Assembly: GCF_001261775.1 (NCBI RefSeq)
Contig: NZ_LN868535.1
Coordinates: 232,148 to 296,147 of the forward strand
Reading direction: 5' to 3'
Origin: Anaeromassilibacillus senegalensis
GTDB lineage: Bacteria > Bacillota > Clostridia > Oscillospirales > Acutalibacteraceae
Length of the DNA stretch: 64,000 bases
Under the pieces are notes generated by a model that did not search any database, was not told where the DNA came from, and was given only the letters and a program-made list of their open reading frames with translations. Shown in pieces: positions 52,244 to 60,633 of this stretch. Both the position numbers and the translations under genes were made by a program. Within the stretch, counting starts at the first letter, position 1. Every line of letters begins with the position of its first letter.

Positions 52244-52984
52244 TCATACCTTCCGCGCCTTCCGCGCGGAGACAATCAGCATCATCGGGCGGCGCATTTC
52301 ATCCTTCATGCCTTCGATATGGAACATATGCGCCGGCGGCTGCGGCTCCACGATGCGCTGGATCGCAAACCCATTGGTCAGCAGGCCGTCCAGATAGGTG
52401 GTCAAGGTCTTGTGGTACTTGGTCACCTTTTCGCCCAGGAACGTCGCCTCGCGCTTCCCCTCATAAAAGTAGTTGTCCACGGGGAAATGCAGGATCGCGC
52501 CGGTTTCATCGTAATACCAGTCCTGTGTTCCGTAGGCGGTGAAGACCGGGTGCTCCGCCGAGAAGACGAATACGCCGCCCGGCGCAAGGCACGAATTTAC
52601 CTTCTTTGCGACCGCGTCAAACGACGGGACATAGTGCAGGGCCAAGGAGCTGACAACGATGTCAAAGCTGTTTTCCGGATAGTCGATATCCTCAATCGGC
52701 ATACACTGATAGCGCACCTGCGGAAATTGGGTCTTTTCCCGGGCAACTTCGAGCATCTTTTCCGACAGGTCGATGCCTGTGACGGAAGACGCGCCGTGCT
52801 CCGCCGCGTAGATGCAGTGCCAGCCGTAGCCGCAGCCGAGGTCCAGCACGCGCTTCCCGGCAAAGTCGGGCAGCAGCTTTTGCAGTGTCTCCCACTCGCC
52901 CGCGCCCTCTAATCCCTGCTGGGAACGGCTCATCTGGCTGTATTTTTCAAAGAATACCGGGTCGTCATATTTATTTTCTTTCAT
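52244..52984 (-). CDS. Class I SAM-dependent methyltransferase
   Basis: 246 residues. VLDLGCGYGWHCIYAAEHGASSVTGIDLSEKMLEVA holds motif I (LDLGCGYG) and the acidic loop (GIDLS). Motif post-I appears at IEDIDYPENSFDIVVSSLALHYV. The C-terminal half (PVDNYFYEGKREATFLGEKVTKYHKTL) is typical of small-molecule methyltransferases of the UbiE/TrmB-like clostridial kind. The stop is 17 bases upstream of the small membrane protein. The start overlaps the LysR gene by 14 bases. Substrate unknown. Confidence 0.85.
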   Translation of the reverse strand: MKENKYDDPVFFEKYSQMSRSQQGLEGAGEWETLQKLLPDFAGKRVLDLGCGYGWHCIYAAEHGASSVTGIDLSEKMLEVAREKTQFPQVRYQCMPIEDIDYPENSFDIVVSSLALHYVPSFDAVAKKVNSCLAPGGVFVFSAEHPVFTAYGTQDWYYDETGAILHFPVDNYFYEGKREATFLGEKVTKYHKTLTTYLDGLLTNGFAIQRIVEPQPPAHMFHIEGMKDEMRRPMMLIVSARKARKV

Positions 52985-53858
52985 ATGGGATTCTCCCTTC
53001 TTGTTCTACCATGTTCCAAAGTCGTTGCAGCGAACGGGTCTGATATTGGTTTCGATTCACCACAATGGTCAGGCTGTTCGTCAGGCACAGATCGGAAACC
53101 TCGATTTTTTGCATGCTTCCCCGTTCTATTTCCGGGGCAACAAGAATTTCCGGGAGGACGGCGATCCCAAGCCCTGCCTTTGCCGCCTCGATCAGCGGCT
53201 GGGAATCCACGCTGACCCACTGGGCAGACGCCTGATAGCCCGCCAGCGTCACCGCGGACTCAAACACCTCGCGGACCGCGCTTCCCCGCTCGCGCAGCAG
53301 CAGCGTTTCCTGCAACAGCTGTTCCAGCGTGCACACGGGGGAGCAATACCCCGGTGCGGCCACCGCCCACAGGGCATAGGAGGAAAACTGTTTGGCGATA
53401 AACTGGCCCTGCGCAATGTTCCCTTCGATAAACGCGGCATCCACCTTCCGCTGTTTAAGCAGCTCCAGCGCCTCGGACGCCCGGTTCACCTGCACACGGA
53501 CGGGGACCTCCGGGCATTCCCGCCGAAACCTTTGCAGAATTGGGAGCAGCCAGGCCTGCGCGATGGTGATGCAGGAGGCGATCCGAAGCGGGGCCTCCTG
53601 CTCCAGGTGCTGGATTCGGGATTCCATCCGCTCAAATTCCTCCAGTATGGGGGTGACCTCTTGCAGCAGCCGTTCCCCGCTGGGCGTCAGCCGGACGCTC
53701 TTATGCAGCCGCTCAAAGAGCTTGGTTTCGGCCGCCTCTTCCAGTTCCTTGATGGCATGGGAAACCGCCGATTGCGTCAGGAACAGCCGCTCCGCCGCCT
53801 TTGTAAAGTTCCGCGTCGCCGCGACCTCCCGAAAAATGACATAATACCGTATCTGCAT
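52971..53858 (-). CDS. LysR-family regulator
   Basis: 295 residues from ATG 53858, after AGAGGGGCAGT; a longer N-terminus to 53897 lacks an RBS. VAATRNFTKAAERLFLTQSAVSHAIKELEEAAETKLFERLHKSVRLTPSGERLL is the LysR HTH; a substrate-binding domain follows (about 90-290). Divergent from the chromate transporter genes, which it probably controls. An inverted repeat CATGAA-TTCATG sits in the 110-base gap. Operon with the methyltransferase, so that gene may be co-regulated. Confidence 0.88.
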   Translation of the reverse strand: MQIRYYVIFREVAATRNFTKAAERLFLTQSAVSHAIKELEEAAETKLFERLHKSVRLTPSGERLLQEVTPILEEFERMESRIQHLEQEAPLRIASCITIAQAWLLPILQRFRRECPEVPVRVQVNRASEALELLKQRKVDAAFIEGNIAQGQFIAKQFSSYALWAVAAPGYCSPVCTLEQLLQETLLLRERGSAVREVFESAVTLAGYQASAQWVSVDSQPLIEAAKAGLGIAVLPEILVAPEIERGSMQKIEVSDLCLTNSLTIVVNRNQYQTRSLQRLWNMVEQEGRIPYERK

Positions 53859-53872
53859 ACTGCCCCTCTTAT

Positions 53873-53939
53873 CATGAATTCTGTTCATGCCTGTCATCCT
53901 ATTTTAGCATTTCACAAATGGCAAAGCAACCGGTATAAT
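53873..53939 (+). promoter_or_regulatory. Divergent regulatory region of the chromate transporter
   Basis: CATGAA-TTCTG-TTCATG (53873-53889) is a candidate LysR operator. The promoter TTCACA (53911-53916), 17 bases, TATAAT (53934-53939) drives the + operon. Confidence 0.75.
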
Positions 53940-53968
53940 GGATTTACATCAATGGAAAGGAAGATTGT

Positions 53969-54544
53969 ATGAAAAAACCCCGGCTTTACCTGTGGCTTTG
54001 CGGTGTAAACCTGCTGATCAGCGCCTTTACATTCGGCGGCGGATATGTCGTTGTGCCGATGATCAAAAAATATTATGTGACGCAAAAACACCTTTTCACC
54101 GAACCCGAATTGATGGAAATGGCGGCAATCGCGCAGTCGTCCCCCGGCGCGATTGCAATCAACCTGAGTATTCTGGCGGGAAAACGGGCCGCGGGCACAA
54201 TGGGCGTGCTGATCAGCGGCGTCTGCTCGCTGATCCCGCCCATCATCATCCTGAGTTTTGTGTCCCAGTGGTACGCGGCGTTTTCCGCCAATCCGTACCT
54301 GGCGGCGGTTTTAAAGGGCATGCAGGCCTGTGTCGCCGCGATGATGGCAGACCTGATTCTGAACATGTACCAGGCGATCCTAAAGGAAAAATCCGCACTG
54401 CTGTGTTTTCTCGCGCCCGCCGCTTTTATCGCCTGCTTTTTCCTCAATATCAACGTGATCCTGATCCTGCTCGCCAGCAGCCTGATGTGCCTGCTGACGC
54501 TGTTTTGGAAGCTGCGCTTCGGAAAGGAGGAGCCTGCCGCGTGA
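53969..54544 (+). CDS. Chromate transporter family, first half-size protein
   Basis: 191 residues, about five membrane segments. FGGGYVVVPMIKKYYV and IAQSSPGAIAINLSILAGKRAAG are the ChrA signature (GGGYxxxP, then QxxPGxxxxN). Half-size ChrA proteins act in pairs with opposite topology; the partner follows with a 4-base overlap. They export or import chromate or a related oxyanion. The RBS is GGAAAGGAAGATTGT before ATG 53969. Regulated by the divergent LysR. Confidence 0.88.
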   Translation: MKKPRLYLWLCGVNLLISAFTFGGGYVVVPMIKKYYVTQKHLFTEPELMEMAAIAQSSPGAIAINLSILAGKRAAGTMGVLISGVCSLIPPIIILSFVSQWYAAFSANPYLAAVLKGMQACVAAMMADLILNMYQAILKEKSALLCFLAPAAFIACFFLNINVILILLASSLMCLLTLFWKLRFGKEEPAA

Positions 54545-55104
54545 TCATACAGCTCATCTTTACCTTTCTGAAAATCGGCATGTTCAGCATCGGCGGAGGC
54601 TATGCGATCATCCCCCTGATTCAGGAACAGGTGGTTACCCAGCAGGGCTGGATCGGTGAAAAAGTCTTCACGGACATCATCACGATTTCCCAAATGACGC
54701 CCGGCCCGCTGGCGGTCAACACCTCCACCTTTGTAGGCATTCAGATTGCGGGCATCCCGGGGGCGATTGCGGCCACGTGCAGCTGCGTGATCTCCGGCGT
54801 GCTGATTTCCATTCTGCTTTATGAGTTTTTTAAAAAATACAAAAGCTCGCAGTATATTTTCCGCATTCTCAACGGGCTGAAGGCTTCTTCGCTGGGGCTG
54901 ATCATGGCGGCGGGCCTGACCATCCTGCTGCTGACCTTCTTCGGCGCCTCCGACTACCACGACGTCAACCTTTGGAATGTAGACCTGGTCGCCGTCGCAC
55001 TGTTCTGCGCATCGCTGTTCTGCATGCGGAAATGGAAGACCGGGCCGGTCTGCACGATGCTCGTTTGCGGGGTGGTCGGCCTGTTCGCCTATTCCATCTT
55101 TTAA
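54541..55104 (+). CDS. Chromate transporter family, second half-size protein
   Basis: 187 residues, about five membrane segments, starting at GTG 54541 overlapping the previous stop (GTGA). SIGGGYAIIPLIQEQVV and ISQMTPGPLAVNTSTFVGIQIAG repeat the ChrA signature. The AAAGGAGGAG just before it confirms coupled translation. A terminator follows at 55111. Confidence 0.88.
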   Translation: MIIQLIFTFLKIGMFSIGGGYAIIPLIQEQVVTQQGWIGEKVFTDIITISQMTPGPLAVNTSTFVGIQIAGIPGAIAATCSCVISGVLISILLYEFFKKYKSSQYIFRILNGLKASSLGLIMAAGLTILLLTFFGASDYHDVNLWNVDLVAVALFCASLFCMRKWKTGPVCTMLVCGVVGLFAYSIF

Positions 55105-55110
55105 ACAAAA

Positions 55111-55141
55111 CAGGGAGCCGGGCGATTTGGCCGGCTCCCTG
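55111..55141. terminator. Terminator between convergent chromate and MerR genes
   Basis: CAGGGAGCCGG (55111-55121) and CCGGCTCCCTG (55131-55141) form a perfect 11-bp stem; flanking A- and T-runs suit both directions. Confidence 0.8.
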
Positions 55142-55146
55142 CCTGT

Positions 55147-55872
55147 TTATTGATCCTCCGCTGTTTCCACACACCAATCCTTTTTGCCGCAATGCGTACA
55201 GGTCAGCTTCCTGGTCTTCGGCGTGTGCCCGGCAAAAAGGAATTCCCGGAATACAGGCCGAAACGCCGCGCCGCATGTGGGACAGAGATAGACGGTACTG
55301 CGGTAATACATCCGCGTCAGCAGCGTACAGATCGCAATGGCAATGGGAAGAACCACCGCGAACGGAATCCAGTTTCCATAAAAGCCCCAAACCATCAACG
55401 TAATCACCTCTGCAATGGTACACAGGCTTCCCCAAAGCACCATGGTCAAATGGACACGGCGCAGTTTTCTTTTTCTGTTTTCCATCATGATGCGTTCTAT
55501 GTCGCTCTGTAAATTTTCCGGGATGGCCTGCGTCTTTTCCAGACAGGCCCGCGCGGCGGCGATGGTCTTCTTCTGCTCCGCTTTCTCCGCAAGCTCCGCG
55601 TCCAGCTGTTTTTCCTGTTCATCCAGCAGGAGCAGGAGAACCTTTTCCGGATGTTCGCTTTGCAGAATCCCTTTGATCGATTCCAGCGAAAGCCCCAGCG
55701 ATTTCAGCAGACAGATCAGTTTCATCTGTTTCAAGTCCGCGTCCGTGTACAAACGCCGCCCGCCTTCCGTCAGCTCCGACGGATGCAGCAGCCCCTTTGT
55801 ATCGTAGAACTGCACGGTCCGCACGGAAATGCCGCATTGCTTTGCCAGTTCCCCGGTTGTGTATTTCGACAT
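55147..55872 (-). CDS. MerR-family regulator with membrane segments and zinc ribbon
   Basis: 241 residues from ATG 55872 (AAGGAGGTGAATTCT). YTTGELAKQCGISVRTVQFYDTKGLLHPSELTEGGRRLYTDADLKQMK is the MerR HTH plus wing. A coiled-coil helix follows (about 70-125), then two hydrophobic segments (VHLTMVLWGSLCTIAEVITLMVWGF and FAVVLPIAIAICTLL) and a CxxC...CxxC zinc ribbon (CPTCGAAF, CTHCGKK). A MerR DNA-binding domain combined with membrane segments is unusual. Signals at the membrane might thus reach DNA directly. Confidence 0.82.
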   Translation of the reverse strand: MSKYTTGELAKQCGISVRTVQFYDTKGLLHPSELTEGGRRLYTDADLKQMKLICLLKSLGLSLESIKGILQSEHPEKVLLLLLDEQEKQLDAELAEKAEQKKTIAAARACLEKTQAIPENLQSDIERIMMENRKRKLRRVHLTMVLWGSLCTIAEVITLMVWGFYGNWIPFAVVLPIAIAICTLLTRMYYRSTVYLCPTCGAAFRPVFREFLFAGHTPKTRKLTCTHCGKKDWCVETAEDQ

Positions 55873-55904
55873 AGAATTCACCTCCTTGCCCTTACCATAC
55901 CGCA

Positions 55905-55917
55905 TGACGCTGCGTCA
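55905..55917 (-). promoter_or_regulatory. Autoregulatory operator of the MerR-type gene
   Basis: TGACGCTGCGTCA is a perfect dyad 33 bases before the start codon, and a further TGACGCA half-site occurs at 55929-55935. It is placed as expected for self-regulation of MerR-type genes. It does not match the TGGAGT dyad at 28882. Confidence 0.6.
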
Positions 55918-56017
55918 CAAGCAAGAGGTGACGCAGGGGGATTTTACTATTTTACCCGTTTTCGGTCCCTGACAGGCTTAAAATGTTTTAATAAACCATT
56001 TTTCAAGGAACTATAAA

Positions 56018-56055
56018 AGGCAGCGTAAGCAACTTGCTACACTGCCTGTTTTTTC
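56018..56055. terminator. Terminator after the coiled-coil gene
   Basis: AGGCAGCGTAAGCAA pairs with TTGCTACACTGCCT and is followed by GTTTTTTC; on the minus strand a TTTTATAG run allows it to end the coiled-coil gene transcript. Confidence 0.75.
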
Positions 56056-56061
56056 ATTTAT

Positions 56062-56445
56062 TTATGCTTCTTTTTGTTTCAGGTGGTCTATGATCTCTCT
56101 GTTTGTTTTGCTCCTAATATCAACATCATCGACCCACTGATAAAGCGTGTCAACCTGCCAACCGATTTTCTTCACATCCCTGCGGATTTCAGAGACATTC
56201 AGCTCCAGTTGATCCAGACGCTCGTTGGTTTTCTGTTGGTTATCCGCTAACTTCTGCTGGTTCTCTTCCAGCTGATCCAAGCGCTTATTTGTGGCCTGCT
56301 GGTTCTCTTCCAGCTGATCCAAACGCTTATTTGTAGCTTGCTGGTTCTCTTCCAGCCTTTTTTGCCCTGATACAAGATCATTTTGTCCAGCTTCCAGAGA
56401 TTCCATCTTCTTAAGGATCAGTTCTAACATTTCCTTTTCCATCAT
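56062..56445 (-). CDS. Coiled-coil protein with tandem 14-residue repeats
   Basis: 127 residues. LEENQQATNKRLDQ recurs twice exactly, with diverged copies before and after (LEENQQKLADNQQKTNERLDQ), giving an extended coiled coil. The DNA repeat (about 42 bases) is visible near 56250-56350. The C-terminus KKIGWQVDTLYQWVDDVDIRSKTNREIIDHLKQKEA is non-repeated. The repeat number can easily change by slippage. Function unknown; similar small repeat proteins are common in Clostridia. Confidence 0.75.
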   Translation of the reverse strand: MMEKEMLELILKKMESLEAGQNDLVSGQKRLEENQQATNKRLDQLEENQQATNKRLDQLEENQQKLADNQQKTNERLDQLELNVSEIRRDVKKIGWQVDTLYQWVDDVDIRSKTNREIIDHLKQKEA

Positions 56446-56555
56446 TGTATCCCCCCGTTGACGTTATTATAGCATATCTATTTATACTGAGCAATTACAA
56501 TCTGGTACGATGCTTCCGTTTTTATTGTACCGCAGATTCGCTCTTTATTTTTTAA

Positions 56556-57389
56556 TCAAATTTCTTTCCGTCTTTCCCTTCGTTTTCCAATACTAAAGAG
56601 CACGGCAGCCGTCAAAAGGCCGACCAGGACCGACAAAAGATTTTGCACCCATTCCATCGGCGTCCCCAACGCCTGCGCGACCACCAGGTCCAGGCCGAAA
56701 TCCAGCGCCGGCATCAACAGCATGGCGATGCTGGCACAGCTCCAGCGGTTCCATTTTGTATAGCAGAACAGCCAGCAAAGCACCCATAGGTACGCCAGCC
56801 CCATCAGCGACGCCGGCACGCCCATCGGCAGCAGCCAGCCGGTTACCGGGCTGTTCACCTCTATGATCCATAAAAATGGTACGATCCAAACCGTCAGGGA
56901 AAGCAGGGCTTTTGCTACCCGGTGTCTTTTACACCAGATCAGTGGCGTGAGCACCAGCCATGTGAACGCAATGGCGCTGATCGGAAAAACCGACCAGGTC
57001 AGGTTCGCATGCAGCGCATAGTCGCAGATGCCGCATACGAGCATCGCCAGCAGGAACACGGTGGTCATGACGGTCATCACCAGCTCCGTTGTAATACGTT
57101 TCTTCTTTTTTACAACCTGATCCGCATATTCCAGCGCGTTTTGCACCACCCGTTCCGTCTCCGGCGCGGGCTGTTCCTCCGGTTCGCCGCTGAGCAGCTC
57201 GTTCATACTGACGCCCAGTTCTTCTGCCAGCACCGGGATCGTTTTAATATCGGGGTACCCCTGTCCCCGCTCCCATTTTGATACCGCTTTGTCCGTCACA
57301 TGCAGGCGGTCCGCCAACTGCTTCTGTGTCATGCCCAGTTTTTTTCTCTGCTGCATGATCCGCAGCCCAATCTGATTTTCTTCGTTCAT
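56556..57389 (-). CDS. XRE regulator with C-terminal membrane domain
   Basis: 277 residues from ATG 57389 with AAGGATGAATACC. GLRIMQQRKKLGMTQKQLADRLHVTDKAVSKWERGQGYPDIKTIPVLAEELGVSMNELL is the HTH. After a linker, four to six hydrophobic segments fill the C-terminal half (LVMTVMTTVFLLAMLVCGICDYAL and following). As in the MerR-type neighbour, a DNA-binding head is joined to a membrane anchor. The longer N-terminus to 57473 lacks an RBS. Confidence 0.85.
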   Translation of the reverse strand: MNEENQIGLRIMQQRKKLGMTQKQLADRLHVTDKAVSKWERGQGYPDIKTIPVLAEELGVSMNELLSGEPEEQPAPETERVVQNALEYADQVVKKKKRITTELVMTVMTTVFLLAMLVCGICDYALHANLTWSVFPISAIAFTWLVLTPLIWCKRHRVAKALLSLTVWIVPFLWIIEVNSPVTGWLLPMGVPASLMGLAYLWVLCWLFCYTKWNRWSCASIAMLLMPALDFGLDLVVAQALGTPMEWVQNLLSVLVGLLTAAVLFSIGKRRERRKEI

Positions 57390-57512
57390 GGTATTCATCC
57401 TTTCCTGCATGCCCGCTCTGCGTCGGTCTGCTCTTCCAGTGTACCAGCAGCCCGCGCAGAAAACAACCGACAATGCATGGAAAACCGCCGGGTAAACGAA
57501 TCGTAGAGTCGT

Positions 57513-58865
57513 TTATTCGTCCTCCGGCAGGGAAATATGTGCTGCCAGAGCCAAAATCCGGGCACGGCGGGCCTCCGGCTGCTGTTGGAGCCAAACTGAA
57601 AAAGCCTGCTGCCATTCTTCGTCTCCGCGCGTGCGGTGCAGGTCATTCTCCACCTGGGGGAGCTGATTCCAGAGCAGCGCCAGCTCAATTTCTTCCAGTA
57701 CGGCAAACAGCGCGACGTATTCCGGGCCGAACAGGCAGCCGCCTGCCAGCGTGTCCGTCAGGTCCTGCATGCTGTGCACCCGTTCCCGGACGCGCCTGAT
57801 TTTATCAGAAAGATCGCGGCAAGCGCTCACCTCATCTATGAACGCGCGGAACACCTCGTCCGGCATCCGTTCGCCATCCATAAACTGAATGACTTTCTCT
57901 GTCGCCTCCATCGGAACGACAAAAAAGCTTTCCAGTGCATTGTGGTCCAGCGCCAGCCGCAGCTTTGCCGCCAGCTGCGACGCGCTCTCCCGTACGTACC
58001 GGGCCAGCGTCCCGTCCGGTATCTGCAACTGTTCCACCGCACCTGTCAAAACCGGCCGGATTTCTTCCAGCGTTTTTCCTGTAAACTGCGCGCGCAGAGA
58101 TTCCCGGTCCCCGGATGTGAGACAGAGCAGCGCCGGGTCCTTCCTGCAAAGCACACAGGCCAGCGCGTGGATCAGCACATGTTCAAAGAGGTTGAACAGA
58201 AGCTCCGGATACGATTGGTCATAGGCGCGCAGCAGCGTGTCAATCCGCTCCGGCGCAAAGCGCTGCAAAAAACGGTTTTCCTGTAGGAGGTGATACAGGT
58301 ACCGGCGCAGGAAGGAACACCCCGTCTCGCCCTGCACCTCCATACAGAGCGGATAGTCGATCATTGCGCCCGGCGTCTCATGCCCGGTAAACTCTAAATC
58401 GTACGTACTGAAAAAGGGTTGGATGCCGTCTATTGTGTCGTTGTAGGCGCGGCTTTCTGTCGGCAGGCGGGTTTCCAGTACCTGCCGGTACAGGTCCTTT
58501 AACTCCTCCACCCGTTTCAGCAAACAAGCTTTTCCCCGCTGGAACAGCGTGTGCAGGGGCTCTTTTTGCAGTTGCCGCAGGGCGGACGCCGCGTCCGGCA
58601 ATGTCTTCAGATACTCCCCCACGCCGTAATACACCGATTGCAGCAGGCTCTGCGCCGTTTCCACCGGCAGAGAGCTGCTCTCTCCATGCGTGAAGCGCTG
58701 AGTCTGTTCCGCCAAAAGGGCAACCAGTTCCAATTGCATGCGCTCCATCTCCGCATCGGAAAGCAAATGCGCCCGGTATGCGGCGCTCAACAGCGACTGG
58801 AGATATTGTGCGCGGTTCAGGTGTTCTCCCTTCAGCACGCTTTGGGCTTCCAGTTGGTGATTCAT
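57513..58865 (-). CDS. DUF6179-like protein
   Basis: 450 residues from ATG 58865, overlapping the previous stop (ATGA). It is a helical, cytoplasmic protein without motifs of known enzymes. Stretches such as FSTYDLEFTGHETPGAMIDYPLCMEVQGETGCSFLRRYLYHLLQEN and HALACVLCRKDPALLCLTSGDRESL are, as I recall, typical of the DUF6179 family. It occurs with the DUF6323-like gene upstream; the pair is a conserved clostridial two-gene unit of unknown purpose. Confidence 0.7.
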   Translation of the reverse strand: MNHQLEAQSVLKGEHLNRAQYLQSLLSAAYRAHLLSDAEMERMQLELVALLAEQTQRFTHGESSSLPVETAQSLLQSVYYGVGEYLKTLPDAASALRQLQKEPLHTLFQRGKACLLKRVEELKDLYRQVLETRLPTESRAYNDTIDGIQPFFSTYDLEFTGHETPGAMIDYPLCMEVQGETGCSFLRRYLYHLLQENRFLQRFAPERIDTLLRAYDQSYPELLFNLFEHVLIHALACVLCRKDPALLCLTSGDRESLRAQFTGKTLEEIRPVLTGAVEQLQIPDGTLARYVRESASQLAAKLRLALDHNALESFFVVPMEATEKVIQFMDGERMPDEVFRAFIDEVSACRDLSDKIRRVRERVHSMQDLTDTLAGGCLFGPEYVALFAVLEEIELALLWNQLPQVENDLHRTRGDEEWQQAFSVWLQQQPEARRARILALAAHISLPEDE

Positions 58866-59353
58866 TCTTCTATCTCCTCCCAAAAATACGAATCCAGTTC
58901 GTCCGGCTCCTCCTCCGGAGAACCCCCAAACCGAACGCAGTGGGCCAGCCACTCCAGTTCCCGCCCCTGCAACAGCTCCACAGAGCCGCGGCACTCGCCG
59001 TCAAACGACGCTTTCATGGCGGCCAGCAGCTCGGCGTCGTTCAGCTTGTCCAGCGATTCATTTTTAAAATAGTAAAACAGTTCCAACAGCGCATGGAGGG
59101 TCTCTGTGTAATTGCGCTGATGCAGGAACGGGGAATCGCAGAACACATCGATCAGCTTGTCGATGATTCCGCCGCCGAATTCCACGCGCCCGCTGGTGCG
59201 CAGGGCCTCTCCGCGCGTCTCCACCAACGCCTTTGCGTCGGCGGGGGTCAGCGTGAGGCCAAACGGTGCGGTCCGTTCGTTGTATTGGACAATCTCCGCG
59301 ACTGCCTGCCGCTCCAGCAGGCCGGGGGGAAATAAAGGAACCATCCATTCCAT
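58862..59353 (-). CDS. DUF6323-like protein
   Basis: 163 residues starting MEWMVPLFPPGLLERQAVAEIVQYNERTAPFGLTLTPADAKALVE. An acidic C-terminus (GGSPEEEPDELDSYFWEEIEE) follows a helical core. It resembles the DUF6323 family from memory. Coupled to the DUF6179-like gene. The divergent + promoter at 59416 faces the other way. Function unknown. Confidence 0.68.
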   Translation of the reverse strand: MEWMVPLFPPGLLERQAVAEIVQYNERTAPFGLTLTPADAKALVETRGEALRTSGRVEFGGGIIDKLIDVFCDSPFLHQRNYTETLHALLELFYYFKNESLDKLNDAELLAAMKASFDGECRGSVELLQGRELEWLAHCVRFGGSPEEEPDELDSYFWEEIEE

Positions 59354-59415
59354 TGGCGCCGCCTCCTTTTGTCATCCGTTTGCTTGACAATTAAAAAAAT
59401 AGTTTGCCAAAGGGG

Positions 59416-59444
59416 TTGACACGGCGCAAATTATATGATATAGT
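59416..59444 (+). promoter_or_regulatory. Strong promoter upstream of the cysteine hydrolase gene
   Basis: TTGACA (59416-59421), 17 bases, TATAGT (59439-59444), followed by an AT-rich stretch. The 228-base leader to the start at 59672 has no gene that I support. Confidence 0.8.
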
Positions 59445-59671
59445 GTATATGTAATAGTGTTTATATTTTTAATATGTGCCGTGTTGTTTTAGTATACCAT
59501 CGGTGGCGGCCGTTGTCAAGATTGTTTTTGACCGGGAATCCATGCGGGCATTTGACTCGCAATGGGTTCTTATTTTTTTTGCGCAAATTTCTATTACACC
59601 GGGTTTTGTTATACCACGCCAAGGGCGAACAACAAATGATTTAACAATCCAGAATTTAAGGAGTAAAAAAC

Positions 59672-60160
59672 GTGAAAAACAAAGCATTAATTGTGATCGA
59701 CATTCAAAATGATATTACAAAGAATTACAAGGAAATTATTGAAAATATCAACAAGGCCATTCATTGGGCAACTGTAAATAATATTCATGTTGTTTACATA
59801 AAACATAATAATTTATCTGCTGGAACAAGAACCTTCAAGCCTGGCACACATGGCGCTGAATTGGTTCCAGATATGAAAATTGAATCTGGAAATATCTTTA
59901 CAAAAACCAAGGGAAATGCATTAACAAGTGAAGAATTCGCTGATTTTGTAAGGGAACATGAAATTGGTGAATTCTACATTGCTGGCGCAGATGCCATAGC
60001 CTGCGTAAAATCCACTTGCTACAATATGGCTAAAAAAGGTTACCATGTTCACGTTCTGTCTGATTGCATCACCAGTTATGATAAAAGAAAAATCGATGAA
60101 ATGCTTCAATATTATGAGAGCAAAGGGTGCATGATTGAGAAACTGGATGAAGTGATGTAA
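59672..60160 (+). CDS. Isochorismatase-family cysteine hydrolase
   Basis: 162 residues from GTG 59672 behind AAGGAGTAAAAAAC. ALIVIDIQNDI holds the conserved Asp, and the C-terminal ADAIACVKSTCYNMAKKGYHVHVLSDCITSYD carries the nucleophilic Cys region (the C in AIACVKST) and a following Asp. It hydrolyses amides or similar C-N bonds; the substrate is unknown. The gene is AT-richer than the flanks, so it may have been acquired. The gap 60161-60633 holds no supported gene except a terminator. Confidence 0.8.
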   Translation: MKNKALIVIDIQNDITKNYKEIIENINKAIHWATVNNIHVVYIKHNNLSAGTRTFKPGTHGAELVPDMKIESGNIFTKTKGNALTSEEFADFVREHEIGEFYIAGADAIACVKSTCYNMAKKGYHVHVLSDCITSYDKRKIDEMLQYYESKGCMIEKLDEVM

Positions 60161-60452
60161 GGCTTTCAAGTACCGGATTTACCAACTGGAGAAAAAAGCG
60201 TTGTAGCGCCCAACTATACAAAGCCACGCTGTTACAGATTACGCCGCATAATTCGCTGGATTTGAGAAAAGCCCATTCCATGCGGGTTTGCGGCGTCTGC
60301 CTGCGAAACGATTTCCCCCCTTATGATGGCCATTTAACGATACAGGCAATAAAAAAGCCACTGCGCGGATCAGCAAGAAAGCCACAGCAGTCCATTTTAT
60401 GTTGCGCGTGGATATCTCGGAATCTTCTAAAAAACATGGGCGCAATAAAAGA

Positions 60453-60496
60453 ATGCCTGCAAAATCCGCATCAGATTGGATTTTGCAGGCATTTTT
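60453..60496. terminator. Strong terminator in the 60.2-60.6 kb gap
   Basis: ATGCCTGCAAAATCC (60453-60467) and its complement (60478-60492) form a 15-bp perfect stem followed by TTTTTC. The rest of the gap contains no gene that I can support. Confidence 0.85.
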
Positions 60497-60633
60497 CTAT
60501 CGTTTGAGTCAATTCGTTCTCCCGGCACAGGGGGAGAAATTGACAACCGCACACGAGAGCATTTTCTCAGCTTTGCCAAAGCATACGCATCCCGCAAAGC
60601 CGGCGCAGCTTTTGCCGCTCATAACAGGCAGCT

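Noticed and set aside
56250..56350. CRISPR-like short direct repeats
   Set aside because: The repeats are in frame and encode tandem coiled-coil heptads of a protein.
60161..60633. Remnant transporter gene in the gap
   Set aside because: Short frames with some hydrophobic character exist on the minus strand, but none has an RBS or a recognisable family segment.
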